In this document: positions 8,613 to 16,555 of the stretch, piece by piece | Position numbering within the stretch: the first letter of the stretch is position 1 | Layout of the letters: every line of letters starts with the position of its first letter | Assembly: GCF_003268775.1 (NCBI RefSeq) | Contig: NZ_QLSU01000008.1 | Location: forward strand, 62,001 to 126,000 | Origin: Paraburkholderia unamae | GTDB taxonomy: Bacteria; Pseudomonadota; Gammaproteobacteria; Burkholderiales; Burkholderiaceae | Length of the DNA: 64,000 bases | Direction of reading: 5' to 3' | Notes under the pieces: model-generated | What the model was told of the DNA's origin: nothing | The model's input: only the letters and a program-made list of their open reading frames with translations | Database searches by the model: none | Position numbers and translations under genes: made by a program

Positions 8613-11609
8613 TCATACGCCGTCCAGGACACCCGCATTGCGCGCCCGTGCCCTCGCCTGCGCGCGACCGTCTTCATCGGCGTGAGAGGGGATCGACGGC
8701 CAGACCAGCGTTTCGAACTGATCCGGCGCAATCGGCGTGGAGTACAAAAAGCCCTGCGCGAAGTCGCAGCCGATCGCCTTGAGAAAATCGCGCTGCTCGA
8801 CCGTTTCCACCCCCTCGGCAATGACCTGGATGCCCAGCTTGTGCGCGAGCACCACCATCGCCTCGCACAGCACCTGATTCTCTTCGTCGACGCTCAGGTT
8901 CTGCACGAATGAACGATCGATTTTCAGGTAATCGATATCGAAGCGCTTGAGATAAGCCAGCGACGAATAGCCCGTGCCGAAGTCGTCGATCGAAATACCA
9001 ATGCCCGAGCGACGAAAATCCAGCAGCTTCTCGTCGATTTTCGATTCGGCGTGCAACAGAATGCCTTCGGTGATTTCCACCGCGATGCACTGCCCCGGCA
9101 TGCCCACCTGGTCGAGATAGTCGTGCCAGCGCGCGCACATCGCGCTGTCCTGGCGAACCTGCACCGGCGACATGTTCACGCTGATCTGGAACGACCCGTC
9201 GTAGCGCTCACGCCATTGCCGCGCCTGTTCCAGCGCCTGCCGGAACACCCAGTCGCCGATCGGGACGATCAGCCCCGTATCCTCGGCCAGCGGAATGAAA
9301 TCGAGCGGACTGACCGTGCCCCGCTCGGGATGCAGCCAGCGTATCAGCGCCTCGGCTTTGCAGACGCGTCCGGTGGCGAGATCGACCACCGGCTGGTAAA
9401 GCACGCGCAACTGATGCCGAGGCAACGCGGCGCGCAGGTCGCTCGTGAGGCGCAGGCGCGTTTCCGCCTCCACCTGCAAATCGGGCGTGAAATAGCTAAA
9501 GCGGTTGCGCCCGGCGCTCTTGGCCGCATACATGGCCTGGTCGGCGTTCTTGAACAGTGCGTCGAGCTCGCTCGTGTCGTCGGGGAACACGGTTACGCCG
9601 ATGCTCGCCGAGATATAGACCTCGTCCGCCCCGAGCTTGAATGGTTCGGTTAGCTTACGATTGATGTTGCGCGCTATGCGCTCGACGACCTCCATGTCCT
9701 CCAGCCCGGGCAGGATCACCGTGAACTCGTCGCCGCCAAGCCGGGCCACCGTGTCCTGCTCGCGCACGCTGTCGCTGATGCGCCGTCCGGCCTCGATCAG
9801 CAGCACGTCGCCGGTGTCGTGCCCCAGCGAGTCGTTGACCTCCTTGAAACGGTCGAGGTCAATCAGCATCAAGGCCATGCGCCGACCCAGATGGCGCGAG
9901 TGGGCCGCGTCCTGATTGAGGCGATCATGAAACATCTGCCGGTTCGGCAGGTTCGTCAGCGCGTCGAAATTGGCCTGTTTCCAGATGGTCGCCTCGAACG
10001 CCATGCGGTCGGAGAGATCGCGGCCCACCGCCAGCACCGAAGTGATCGTGCCGTCACGATCGATTTCCGGCGTGATGCGAATGTGGGTGCATTGCTCCTG
10101 CCCATCCTTGCCGGACCATCTCAGCTCGAATTGCGTGCTTTTCCCGCTTGCCAGGACTTCGCCGATTTTCTTTTCATAGAGCAGCGCGTTAGGGCCACCC
10201 GGCAGCTCCGAGGGCCGCTTGCCCAACGCGTCGGCCGCATGGCACCCGGCCGAGGCACAGAACGCGGGGTTCGCGTAAGTGCGGCGCAGGTCTCGGTCGT
10301 AGCGCGTGATCGTGTCTGGCGAGTTTTCGATCAGGGTGCGCGACTCGCGCTCGCGCGCGACAAGCTCCGCTGTGCGATCGACCACCGTCTGTTCGAGCGA
10401 GGCGTTGATCTCGTTGATCTTCTCGATCTTCTGCTTGATCGCGCCGCGCATGCGCTCGAAGCGGTGCGCAAGCCTCGCCAGTTCATCGCGCCCGCCGGCC
10501 GGGCTTTGCGCGTCCTGCGCTTCGTCTTCGGCCGCGCCCGCCGCGTCGCCGGCGTCGTGCATCTTGCGCACGAGATCCCGAAGCGGCGCCGAAATACTAT
10601 GGGAAATAAACCAGGCCAGAAAGATCGACAGCAGAAAACCGGAGATGCCCACCAGCACGATCTGGTTGCGCACCGCCTGCGCTTCCGCGGTCAGATTCTT
10701 TTCGGCAATCGTGCTCACCACGAACCAGGCGGTGCCGGGAATGCGCGCATAGGCGGCCAGGTAGCGCTCGCCGTGACGGCCTGCGAATGCGAAGCAACGG
10801 CTCGCCTCGCCGGACGCGCCGTTGCGCGCGATCTCCTGGACGAGGCCCGCCTCGGGCGTGTCGCGGCCACTGGCGGCCAACGCGTTCTCGGCGCTGACGA
10901 TCAGTTTGTCGTGGCTCGAATCGAACACGAAGATATTCGTGCCGCTGCCCGAAGCGACGTCATTGAATATGGTCGAAAAGTATTCCGGACGAACGACCAG
11001 AACCAGATTGCCGATCTTCCTGTTGTTGCTCTTGTCGTAGATGGCGCGCACCATGCCCAGGTTCTGCTGCCCGACGCCGTTGTCGTAGCTGCCCCAGTAG
11101 GTGCGCTCGTGCGCGGCTTGCGCACGCCGCACGAGACTCGTCACGCCCTGGGTCAACTGCGCAAACGCTTGCGTGTCGAGAATCCGGTCTTGCCCGTCGA
11201 GCAAATACTTCTGGTTGATGAAATCGACCGACCCGTAGTGCTCAAGGAGCAAACGCGCCATATCCTGTCGCGCCTCGCTCTGCTCCCTCGCGCTGCCGCT
11301 CGCCGCCATCGCGAGCGCGCCCTGCACCCGGTTCGAGAGCACCAGCAAGTTGCTCTCGGTTTCGATCTGCTGCATGCGCAGTTGCACGTTTCTCGAAACC
11401 TGGCGCACGACCTCTTTCGAGAATATCTCCGCATTCTCCTTGATCGCCGCGATCGATTTCACATACGAAATGCAGCCCGAAATAAAGATGGGCAACAGCG
11501 ACAGCAAAATGAAAGCCGTGATCAGCCGATACCGGATTTCAACGCTGCGAAGCAGGTCCTGGCTCAGGTGGTCGAAAGCGCGCCGCAACAGCGCGGAAAT
11601 CGAATTCAT
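8613..11609 (-). CDS. Cache/HAMP/PAS/GGDEF/EAL cyclic-di-GMP enzyme
   Basis: 998 residues. Two membrane spans (about 30-50 and 315-335) bracket a large periplasmic region likely of the dCache type; then HAMP, a coiled coil, a PAS domain ('LIENSPDTITRYDRDLRRTY'), a GGDEF domain with intact GGDEF at 625-629 and an inhibitory RxxD site (REQD at 616-619), and an EAL domain with EAL at 753-755, DDFGTGYSS and 'IAEGVETVEQ'. Both catalytic motifs are intact, so it may make or break cyclic di-GMP. Its start overlaps the stop of the binding-protein gene (ATGA), implying coupled expression. Confidence 0.93.
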   Translation of the reverse strand: MNSISALLRRAFDHLSQDLLRSVEIRYRLITAFILLSLLPIFISGCISYVKSIAAIKENAEIFSKEVVRQVSRNVQLRMQQIETESNLLVLSNRVQGALAMAASGSAREQSEARQDMARLLLEHYGSVDFINQKYLLDGQDRILDTQAFAQLTQGVTSLVRRAQAAHERTYWGSYDNGVGQQNLGMVRAIYDKSNNRKIGNLVLVVRPEYFSTIFNDVASGSGTNIFVFDSSHDKLIVSAENALAASGRDTPEAGLVQEIARNGASGEASRCFAFAGRHGERYLAAYARIPGTAWFVVSTIAEKNLTAEAQAVRNQIVLVGISGFLLSIFLAWFISHSISAPLRDLVRKMHDAGDAAGAAEDEAQDAQSPAGGRDELARLAHRFERMRGAIKQKIEKINEINASLEQTVVDRTAELVARERESRTLIENSPDTITRYDRDLRRTYANPAFCASAGCHAADALGKRPSELPGGPNALLYEKKIGEVLASGKSTQFELRWSGKDGQEQCTHIRITPEIDRDGTITSVLAVGRDLSDRMAFEATIWKQANFDALTNLPNRQMFHDRLNQDAAHSRHLGRRMALMLIDLDRFKEVNDSLGHDTGDVLLIEAGRRISDSVREQDTVARLGGDEFTVILPGLEDMEVVERIARNINRKLTEPFKLGADEVYISASIGVTVFPDDTSELDALFKNADQAMYAAKSAGRNRFSYFTPDLQVEAETRLRLTSDLRAALPRHQLRVLYQPVVDLATGRVCKAEALIRWLHPERGTVSPLDFIPLAEDTGLIVPIGDWVFRQALEQARQWRERYDGSFQISVNMSPVQVRQDSAMCARWHDYLDQVGMPGQCIAVEITEGILLHAESKIDEKLLDFRRSGIGISIDDFGTGYSSLAYLKRFDIDYLKIDRSFVQNLSVDEENQVLCEAMVVLAHKLGIQVIAEGVETVEQRDFLKAIGCDFAQGFLYSTPIAPDQFETLVWPSIPSHADEDGRAQARARARNAGVLDGV

Positions 11610-12952
11610 TTGTAATGCATCTTCGCTTCAGTCTTCACCGATTCATCCAGGCGCTGCGCGGCCTGCCTGGGCGTCATTTTCCTGAGCAGCACGTCCTGCA
11701 TCAGTTTGTGCAGGAGCTCAATCGTATTGGAAGGGAGCGACGAATAATAGGGGCTGGCCGTTACGGGAAAACGACTGACCGCATTGGTATAGTCGACGAT
11801 TTCCGGGTCGCTCACGACCGTTCCCGCGCCTTGCTGAAACGGCGAGATGTTGTGGCGTTTCCTCTGAAGAATCGGAAAACCCCTGGCGGCGATGAATTCC
11901 AGAAAGCGCATGGCGGCGGCCTGGTTGGGCGTTTCGCAAACCGCGAAGCCCGTTTCGCTGCCCAGCACGGGCACGACTGTCTCGCCTTTGGCGTTCCATG
12001 GCGGAATGAATACGCCCACCGCAAAGCGGTTGCCATGCATCATGAGCCCGGCGGCCCAACTGCCCTGAAACGCCATGGCCACCTTCCCTTCCTTGAACAG
12101 GCGTATGCCTTCGTCATAGCCCGTGGTCATGAACGCGGGTTGCACGTAGCCGCGCTCGGGCAGCAAGGCGAGCCTCGCGAAGATCTCGGCAACGGCCGGC
12201 GTATTCAGATTCAACGTGCCGTCCGCCATTTTCGCTTTCCAGTCGGGTTCGTGCGCCACGACGTTGTTGGCGAAACCGGAAGCAAAGGGGCCGTTGCCCA
12301 GCATGTTCGGAAACCCGCCGTTCCACATGATGGGGACGAGACCCGCGCGCTTGAGCTGGGCGCACACCTGCATGAACTCCGCGAAATTCGTCGGCAGCGC
12401 CTTGATGCCTGCCTTCGCGAACATCTCGCGGTTGTAATAGATCATCGTCGTCGCAACGCCGCCCGAAACGCCGAACCCCTTGCCGCGGCGGCTCGTCCAG
12501 TCGCCCTTGAGCGGCGCGAGCATGGTCTTCCACGCCGCCGTCTGACTGACGTCGGCCAGCACGCCCTGGTCGGCCAGTTCGGCTGCGTAAGCGTTCGGAT
12601 TGATGCTGACGAGATCGGGCAGCGTGCCCGCCGCCACGCGCGGCTTGATATTTTCTTCGACCGAGTTGCCGATCATGAACTGAACGTTCACGTGCACGTC
12701 GGGATTGCGCTTGCCGAACTCGGAAGCGATCTCGAGCATCTCTTCCGGCCAGTCGGGCGCCCATATCAGCGCGGTGATGGTCGTGCCGGCGGGCGGCGGC
12801 TCGCTGCCCTGAGTCGCGTTGCGCTCATGGCAACCCGCGAGAACCAGCAAGCCGATCAGTCCGGACAGCAGCCAGGCAAACTTGATTCCTTGCACGTCAC
12901 GCTCGCGTATGAGTTCGGGAAAAGCGGCTTGGGCGTCGGGAGTCCCGCACAT
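11606..12952 (-). CDS. Family 1 extracellular solute-binding lipoprotein
   Basis: Up to 448 residues. The signal peptide ends in a lipobox LVLAGC (Cys41 from ATG 12952), so the mature protein is a lipoprotein; GTG 12895 would give a shorter n-region and is an alternative start. The body has family-1 sugar-binding features: 'WEEMLEIASEF'-like N-lobe, 'GTLPDLVSINPNAYAAELADQGVLADVS', 'FKEGKVAMAFQGSWAAGLM'. Such proteins normally serve ABC sugar importers, but no permease or ATPase gene is present. Its stop codon overlaps the start of the GGDEF/EAL gene, suggesting it hands ligand information to that receptor. Confidence 0.88.
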   Translation of the reverse strand: MCGTPDAQAAFPELIRERDVQGIKFAWLLSGLIGLLVLAGCHERNATQGSEPPPAGTTITALIWAPDWPEEMLEIASEFGKRNPDVHVNVQFMIGNSVEENIKPRVAAGTLPDLVSINPNAYAAELADQGVLADVSQTAAWKTMLAPLKGDWTSRRGKGFGVSGGVATTMIYYNREMFAKAGIKALPTNFAEFMQVCAQLKRAGLVPIMWNGGFPNMLGNGPFASGFANNVVAHEPDWKAKMADGTLNLNTPAVAEIFARLALLPERGYVQPAFMTTGYDEGIRLFKEGKVAMAFQGSWAAGLMMHGNRFAVGVFIPPWNAKGETVVPVLGSETGFAVCETPNQAAAMRFLEFIAARGFPILQRKRHNISPFQQGAGTVVSDPEIVDYTNAVSRFPVTASPYYSSLPSNTIELLHKLMQDVLLRKMTPRQAAQRLDESVKTEAKMHYK

Positions 12953-13134
12953 CTCTCACGCCCGCCAGATTAAGCGTGCCGGGTTATCGCAACCACGAGG
13001 GAAAACGGGTCGATGGGCGCGATAAGGGAGCCAGCATGCATATCGGCAAAAACCGCGCGCCGCTTGAGGGGGCGAGGCGTTCGGCAAGCGACCGGCAAGC
13101 CACTACCGGCGCTCACCATTTGCGATCGAGCGTG

Positions 13135-14064
13135 TTATTCCGACGAGCCGGCGAGCGGTTTGTCTTTGAGCGAGGACGCGTATTGCGCGAGCAGCCAGCT
13201 TCGCATCTTCTGGCTCGTTTCCCACCGGGCGCTCGCCTGGGGCAGCAGGACGTAATAGCCCAGCGACAACGGCAGCGAAAAGTCGAACAGGCGTTGCAGT
13301 CTGCCCGCCGCGATATCGCGCTCGACGAACTGCTCGCTGGTCAGCGCAATGCCGTGTCCCGCGATGGCGGCGTCGATGGCAAGCGACGACTGGCTAAAAC
13401 GCGGCCCCTTCAACGCGCCCATCGGCCTGGTGTAGCCGAGCGCGCTGAAGAACTCCGGCCAGAGATCATGGGTGTCGTGCAGCAACACATACTTTTCGAG
13501 GTCGGCGACCGTGGTGACGGGCGCGTCGTGCTTGAACAACTGCGGACTCGCGACGGCGAATACATGCAGCGGAAACAGCAGATCGCTCACGAGCCCCTTG
13601 GCGAACGGCGGCTTGCCGAGCCGCACGGCGATATCCACGCCGTCCGATTTGAAGCTGCACAGCGCGACGTCCGCGATCACGCGGACATCGATCTCCGGAT
13701 GCGCCTCGCCGAAGTCCGCCAGCCTCGGGATCAGCCATTTCGAGGCGAACGACGGCGTCGTGCTGATGGTGAGCGAAGCCGAGCGCCGGTTCAGCGCCTC
13801 GGTGGCGTCGGACACGATCGTGAGCGCGCGTTGCACGGCGACGAAGTACGTGTGACCTTCCGCGGTGAGCGCGAGGCCCCGTGATAGCCTTTCGAAGAGC
13901 GGCAGGTCCAGCGACTCTTCCAGCAGACGCACCTGTTGCGCCACCGCGCCCTGCGTCACGCCAAGCTCCTCGGAGGCGAGCCGGAAATTGAGGTGCCGGC
14001 CGGAGGCCTCGAATGCGCGCAGGGCATTGAGCGGCGGGAGGCGGCGTGACTTCAGCGTATACAT
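13135..14064 (-). CDS. LysR family transcriptional regulator (GcvA-like)
   Basis: 309 residues: winged helix-turn-helix at about 8-70 ('LRAFEASGRHLNFRLASEELGVTQGAVAQQVRLLEE') and a substrate-binding domain with the GcvA-group line 'TISTTPSFASKWLIPRLADF'. It is transcribed away from the SDR/FMN-protein operon. A strong palindrome at 14083-14103, about 20 bp upstream of its start, is the likely autoregulatory and target site. The effector is unknown. Confidence 0.92.
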   Translation of the reverse strand: MYTLKSRRLPPLNALRAFEASGRHLNFRLASEELGVTQGAVAQQVRLLEESLDLPLFERLSRGLALTAEGHTYFVAVQRALTIVSDATEALNRRSASLTISTTPSFASKWLIPRLADFGEAHPEIDVRVIADVALCSFKSDGVDIAVRLGKPPFAKGLVSDLLFPLHVFAVASPQLFKHDAPVTTVADLEKYVLLHDTHDLWPEFFSALGYTRPMGALKGPRFSQSSLAIDAAIAGHGIALTSEQFVERDIAAGRLQRLFDFSLPLSLGYYVLLPQASARWETSQKMRSWLLAQYASSLKDKPLAGSSE

Positions 14065-14082
14065 GAGGCAGCAGGGAATCGA

Positions 14083-14103
14083 GACAGTAGATATTCTACT
14101 GTC
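14083..14103. promoter_or_regulatory. Palindromic operator in the LysR/SDR divergent region
   Basis: GACAGTAGA and TCTACTGTC form a perfect 9-bp inverted repeat around a 3-bp centre. A LysR-box pattern (T-N11-A) can be read inside it. It is 20 bp from the LysR start and about 120 bp from the SDR start, the usual arrangement for a LysR recognition site shared by divergent promoters. Confidence 0.75.
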
Positions 14104-14223
14104 AGACCGTAAAAAACATCATTCGACAATTCGATCATAACGCCATAAATTCCCCATGAACACCCGCCGATTGCGGCCAGATCGCCCTCACGGCGCGCGC
14201 AATCCACTCAAGGAGAAAGCAAG

Positions 14224-14928
14224 ATGGCAGTAGAAAAAGTCGCACTCATCACGGCCGCCGGCAAAGGCATGGGCGCGGCCATCGCGCGTGAACTGGCGGC
14301 GCAGGGCTACCGCCTCGCGTTGATGTCGCCGTCGGGCAGCGCGAGCGCGCTCGCCACGGAGTTGGGCGGATTCGGCATGACCGGTTCGGTCACGGAGGCC
14401 ACCGACATCGACCGCTTCGTCCAGGGAACGCTCGACAAATACGGCCGCATCGACGCCGTGGTGAACAACACCGGCCACCCGCCCAAGGGCGACCTGCTCT
14501 CGATCGACGACGAACAGTGGCACCTGGGGCTCGACATCATCGTGCTCAATGTCGCCCGCGTGCTGCGTCGCGTGACGCCTGCGTTTCTCGCCCAGGGCGG
14601 CGGCGCGGTGGTGAACATTTCCAGCTTCGCGGCCGACGCGCCCGAGCAGGCCATGCCCGTTTCCTCCGCGCTGCGCGCCGCATTGAGTTCGTTCACTCGC
14701 CTCTATGCCGATCGCTACGCCAAAGACAATATCCGTATCAATTCCGTACTGCCAGGCTTTATCGACAGCTGGCCCGAAACGCCGGATATCGTCGCCCGCA
14801 TTCCCGTTGGCCGCTTCGGCAAGACCGGAGAGATCGCTAAGACGGTGGCATTCCTGCTCTCCGATGGCGCGGGCTACATCACGGGGCAGAACATTCGCGT
14901 GGATGGCGGCATCGTGCGCGCGCTGTGA
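14224..14928 (+). CDS. SDR-fold protein with degenerate active site
   Basis: 234 residues of short-chain dehydrogenase fold: nucleotide motif TAAGKGMG (10-17; first Gly replaced by Ala), NNTG at 81-84, 'NISS' with Ser134, and the C-terminal 'ITGQNIRVDGG'. Thirteen residues after Ser134, where the catalytic Tyr belongs, is Ser147, and the Lys four further on is Arg151 ('PVSSALRAAL'). The usual YxxxK pair is therefore missing, so ordinary alcohol dehydrogenase chemistry is doubtful. AGGAGA lies upstream of ATG 14224. It overlaps the next gene by GTGA. Confidence 0.9.
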   Translation: MAVEKVALITAAGKGMGAAIARELAAQGYRLALMSPSGSASALATELGGFGMTGSVTEATDIDRFVQGTLDKYGRIDAVVNNTGHPPKGDLLSIDDEQWHLGLDIIVLNVARVLRRVTPAFLAQGGGAVVNISSFAADAPEQAMPVSSALRAALSSFTRLYADRYAKDNIRINSVLPGFIDSWPETPDIVARIPVGRFGKTGEIAKTVAFLLSDGAGYITGQNIRVDGGIVRAL

Positions 14929-15527
14929 CCGGCATGCCGAAACCGCATCTCGACCCGATCGCCGATGAGGTATGGCGCCTGCTGAACGCGGGTGCCAATG
15001 CGGGCAAAACGCGCTCGCCTTTCACGATGCTCCAGGCGGCGACCATCGGCCTCAATGGTTCGCCTCGCGTGCGCACGGTCGTGCTTCGGCGCGTCTGCCG
15101 CGAGCAACGCTCGGTGATGTTCCATACCGACGTGCGCTCCGCGAAGGTCGCCGAGTTGCGCCAGGACGCGCGCATTGCACTGGTCGGCTGCGACCTCGAC
15201 ACGGGCATTCAGATACGCCTGCACGGCAGCGCGCGCATCGTCGATGCGCCCCACGAAACGCGAGACATCTGGAATGCGAGCCGGCCACGAACCTTGATCG
15301 TCTACCGCACACCGCTCGCGCCCGCCACGCCGGTTGCGTCACCGGCCGAGGCGCACGCAACGACAGCCGGTGAAGACATCGATTCCTCGGCCGGATTCGA
15401 AAACTTCTGCCTGATCGACGTCGCCGTGTCGAAAATCGATTACCTCGATCTGAACCCGGCTGGCCATGTTCGCGCCAGCTTCACGTTCGATGCCGGGGCG
15501 TGGCGCGGCAAGTGGATCGCCCCATAA
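14925..15527 (+). CDS. Pyridoxamine 5'-phosphate oxidase-family FMN-binding protein
   Basis: 200 residues from GTG 14925, inside a GTGA overlap with the SDR stop. The N-terminal half has the split-barrel flavin fold of Alr4036-type PNPOx relatives ('NGSPRVRTVVLRRV', 'MFHTDVRSAKVAELRQDARIAL', 'IQIRLHGSARI') and the C-terminus closes with a 'YLDLNPAGHVRASF...GKWIAP' block. Coupling to the SDR suggests a shared redox or repair job using flavin. The actual substrate is unknown; pyridoxal synthesis is less likely because the protein lacks the full PdxH C-terminal region. Confidence 0.85.
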   Translation: MTGMPKPHLDPIADEVWRLLNAGANAGKTRSPFTMLQAATIGLNGSPRVRTVVLRRVCREQRSVMFHTDVRSAKVAELRQDARIALVGCDLDTGIQIRLHGSARIVDAPHETRDIWNASRPRTLIVYRTPLAPATPVASPAEAHATTAGEDIDSSAGFENFCLIDVAVSKIDYLDLNPAGHVRASFTFDAGAWRGKWIAP

Positions 15528-15544
15528 GCGGCGCGCGCATGCGC

Positions 15545-16306
15545 TCAGTGGTCGCGGGAAAATTCGCCCGCATGATCGCCGTAGCGCTGCGCGAAACCCA
15601 CTTCGCCGTCGGGCACGAACACGTAGCCGTGCCCCCATACGGTCTGTAGATAACGCGGCTCGGAAGGATCGGTTTCGATCAGCCGCCGCAACCGCCAGAT
15701 CGCGACGTCGAGGCTGCGGTTGCGATAGCGGCCCGTCTCGCCATAGACGATTTCGATAATGCGCTCGCGCGAAAGAATCGTCATCGCGTGATTGACGAAC
15801 AGCTTGAGAAACGTGAATTCGCTCGATCGCAGCGCAATGCGCACTTCGTCGCGATAGAGTTCGCGCGAACGAAAATCCAGCTCATAAGGACCGAAGCGAA
15901 ACGATGCGCGGCTTTCCGGCGCGCCCGTCGAGTTCGCCATGCTGCGCCGGCGCATCACCGTGCGAATGCGCGCCACGAGTTCGCCCGGATCGAAGGGCTT
16001 GCCCACGTAGTCGTCGGCGCCGAATTCGAGCCCGAGCACGCGGTCGATCACGTCGTTGCGCGCGGTCAGCAAAATGACGGGCAAGTCGTCGCCGCTGTCA
16101 CGCAGCGTGCGCAGCGCGCTGATGCCGTCCACCTCCGGCATCATGATGTCGAGCACCACGACCTGCGGCCGCTCCGTGCGCAACTGCAACTGCATGGCGC
16201 GCGCGGAAGGCAGCGTCGTCACGGAGAATCCGCGCGTCTGGAGATATTCCGCGGTGACGTCGCGCACGACCGGGTCGTCGTCGACGAGAAAAATCTTGTT
16301 AGTCAT
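15545..16306 (-). CDS. OmpR-family response regulator
   Basis: 253 residues from ATG 16306 (MTNKIFLVDDDP). Receiver domain with the acidic pair DDD near residue 8-10, phospho-acceptor Asp in 'VVVLDIMMPEVDG', conserved 'LLTAR' and 'GKPFDPGELVARI', then a winged-helix Trans_reg_C domain ('FTFLKLFVNHAMTILSRERI', 'YRNRSLDVAIWRLRRLIE', 'LQTVWGHGYVF'). It is divergent from the EnvZ-type kinase gene and presumably its partner. Upstream DNA carries tandem TGTAAGAA/TGCAAGAA repeats of OmpR style. Confidence 0.93.
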   Translation of the reverse strand: MTNKIFLVDDDPVVRDVTAEYLQTRGFSVTTLPSARAMQLQLRTERPQVVVLDIMMPEVDGISALRTLRDSGDDLPVILLTARNDVIDRVLGLEFGADDYVGKPFDPGELVARIRTVMRRRSMANSTGAPESRASFRFGPYELDFRSRELYRDEVRIALRSSEFTFLKLFVNHAMTILSRERIIEIVYGETGRYRNRSLDVAIWRLRRLIETDPSEPRYLQTVWGHGYVFVPDGEVGFAQRYGDHAGEFSRDH

Positions 16307-16317
16307 GCGTAGATCGT

Positions 16318-16407
16318 AAGGGACTAAAACTGGCCGGCATAGACCCCGCGCCTTACCATTCCTTTCCCTCGCACATGTAAGAAGATGCAAGAAATCAGTA
16401 GTCCCTT
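16318..16407. promoter_or_regulatory. Divergent regulator/kinase control region
   Basis: A 9-bp inverted repeat, AAGGGACTA (16318-16326) and TAGTCCCTT (16399-16407), brackets the region. Inside it TGTAAGAA (16376-16383) and TGCAAGAA (16386-16393) are direct repeats with a 10-bp period, the spacing at which OmpR-family dimers bind. These are candidate autoregulatory sites. Confidence 0.5.
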
Positions 16408-16446
16408 GCAGTCCTGAAAGCCGTCGATATCCAATAAAATGACGCG

Positions 16447-16551
16447 ATGAGTCCACACGTCCTCATCGTCGAAGGCGATCGCGCCTTACCCGAGATTTTC
16501 ACGACTCATCCCCGCTGCGACACTCACGCGGCGCGCGGCATGATCGCCTGA
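16447..16551 (+). pseudogene. Response-regulator N-terminal remnant (34 aa)
   Basis: A 34-residue ORF reads 'MSPHVLIVEGDRALPEIF' and then loses similarity, ending four bases before the kinase start. The opening matches the first beta strand and acidic pocket of a receiver domain (normally VLIVEDDRALREIF), with one of the two acidic residues replaced by Gly. It looks like the stump of a response regulator that once preceded the kinase, now retained as a leader ORF that may couple translation. Chance resemblance cannot be ruled out. Confidence 0.45.
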
Positions 16552-16555
16552 ACGC

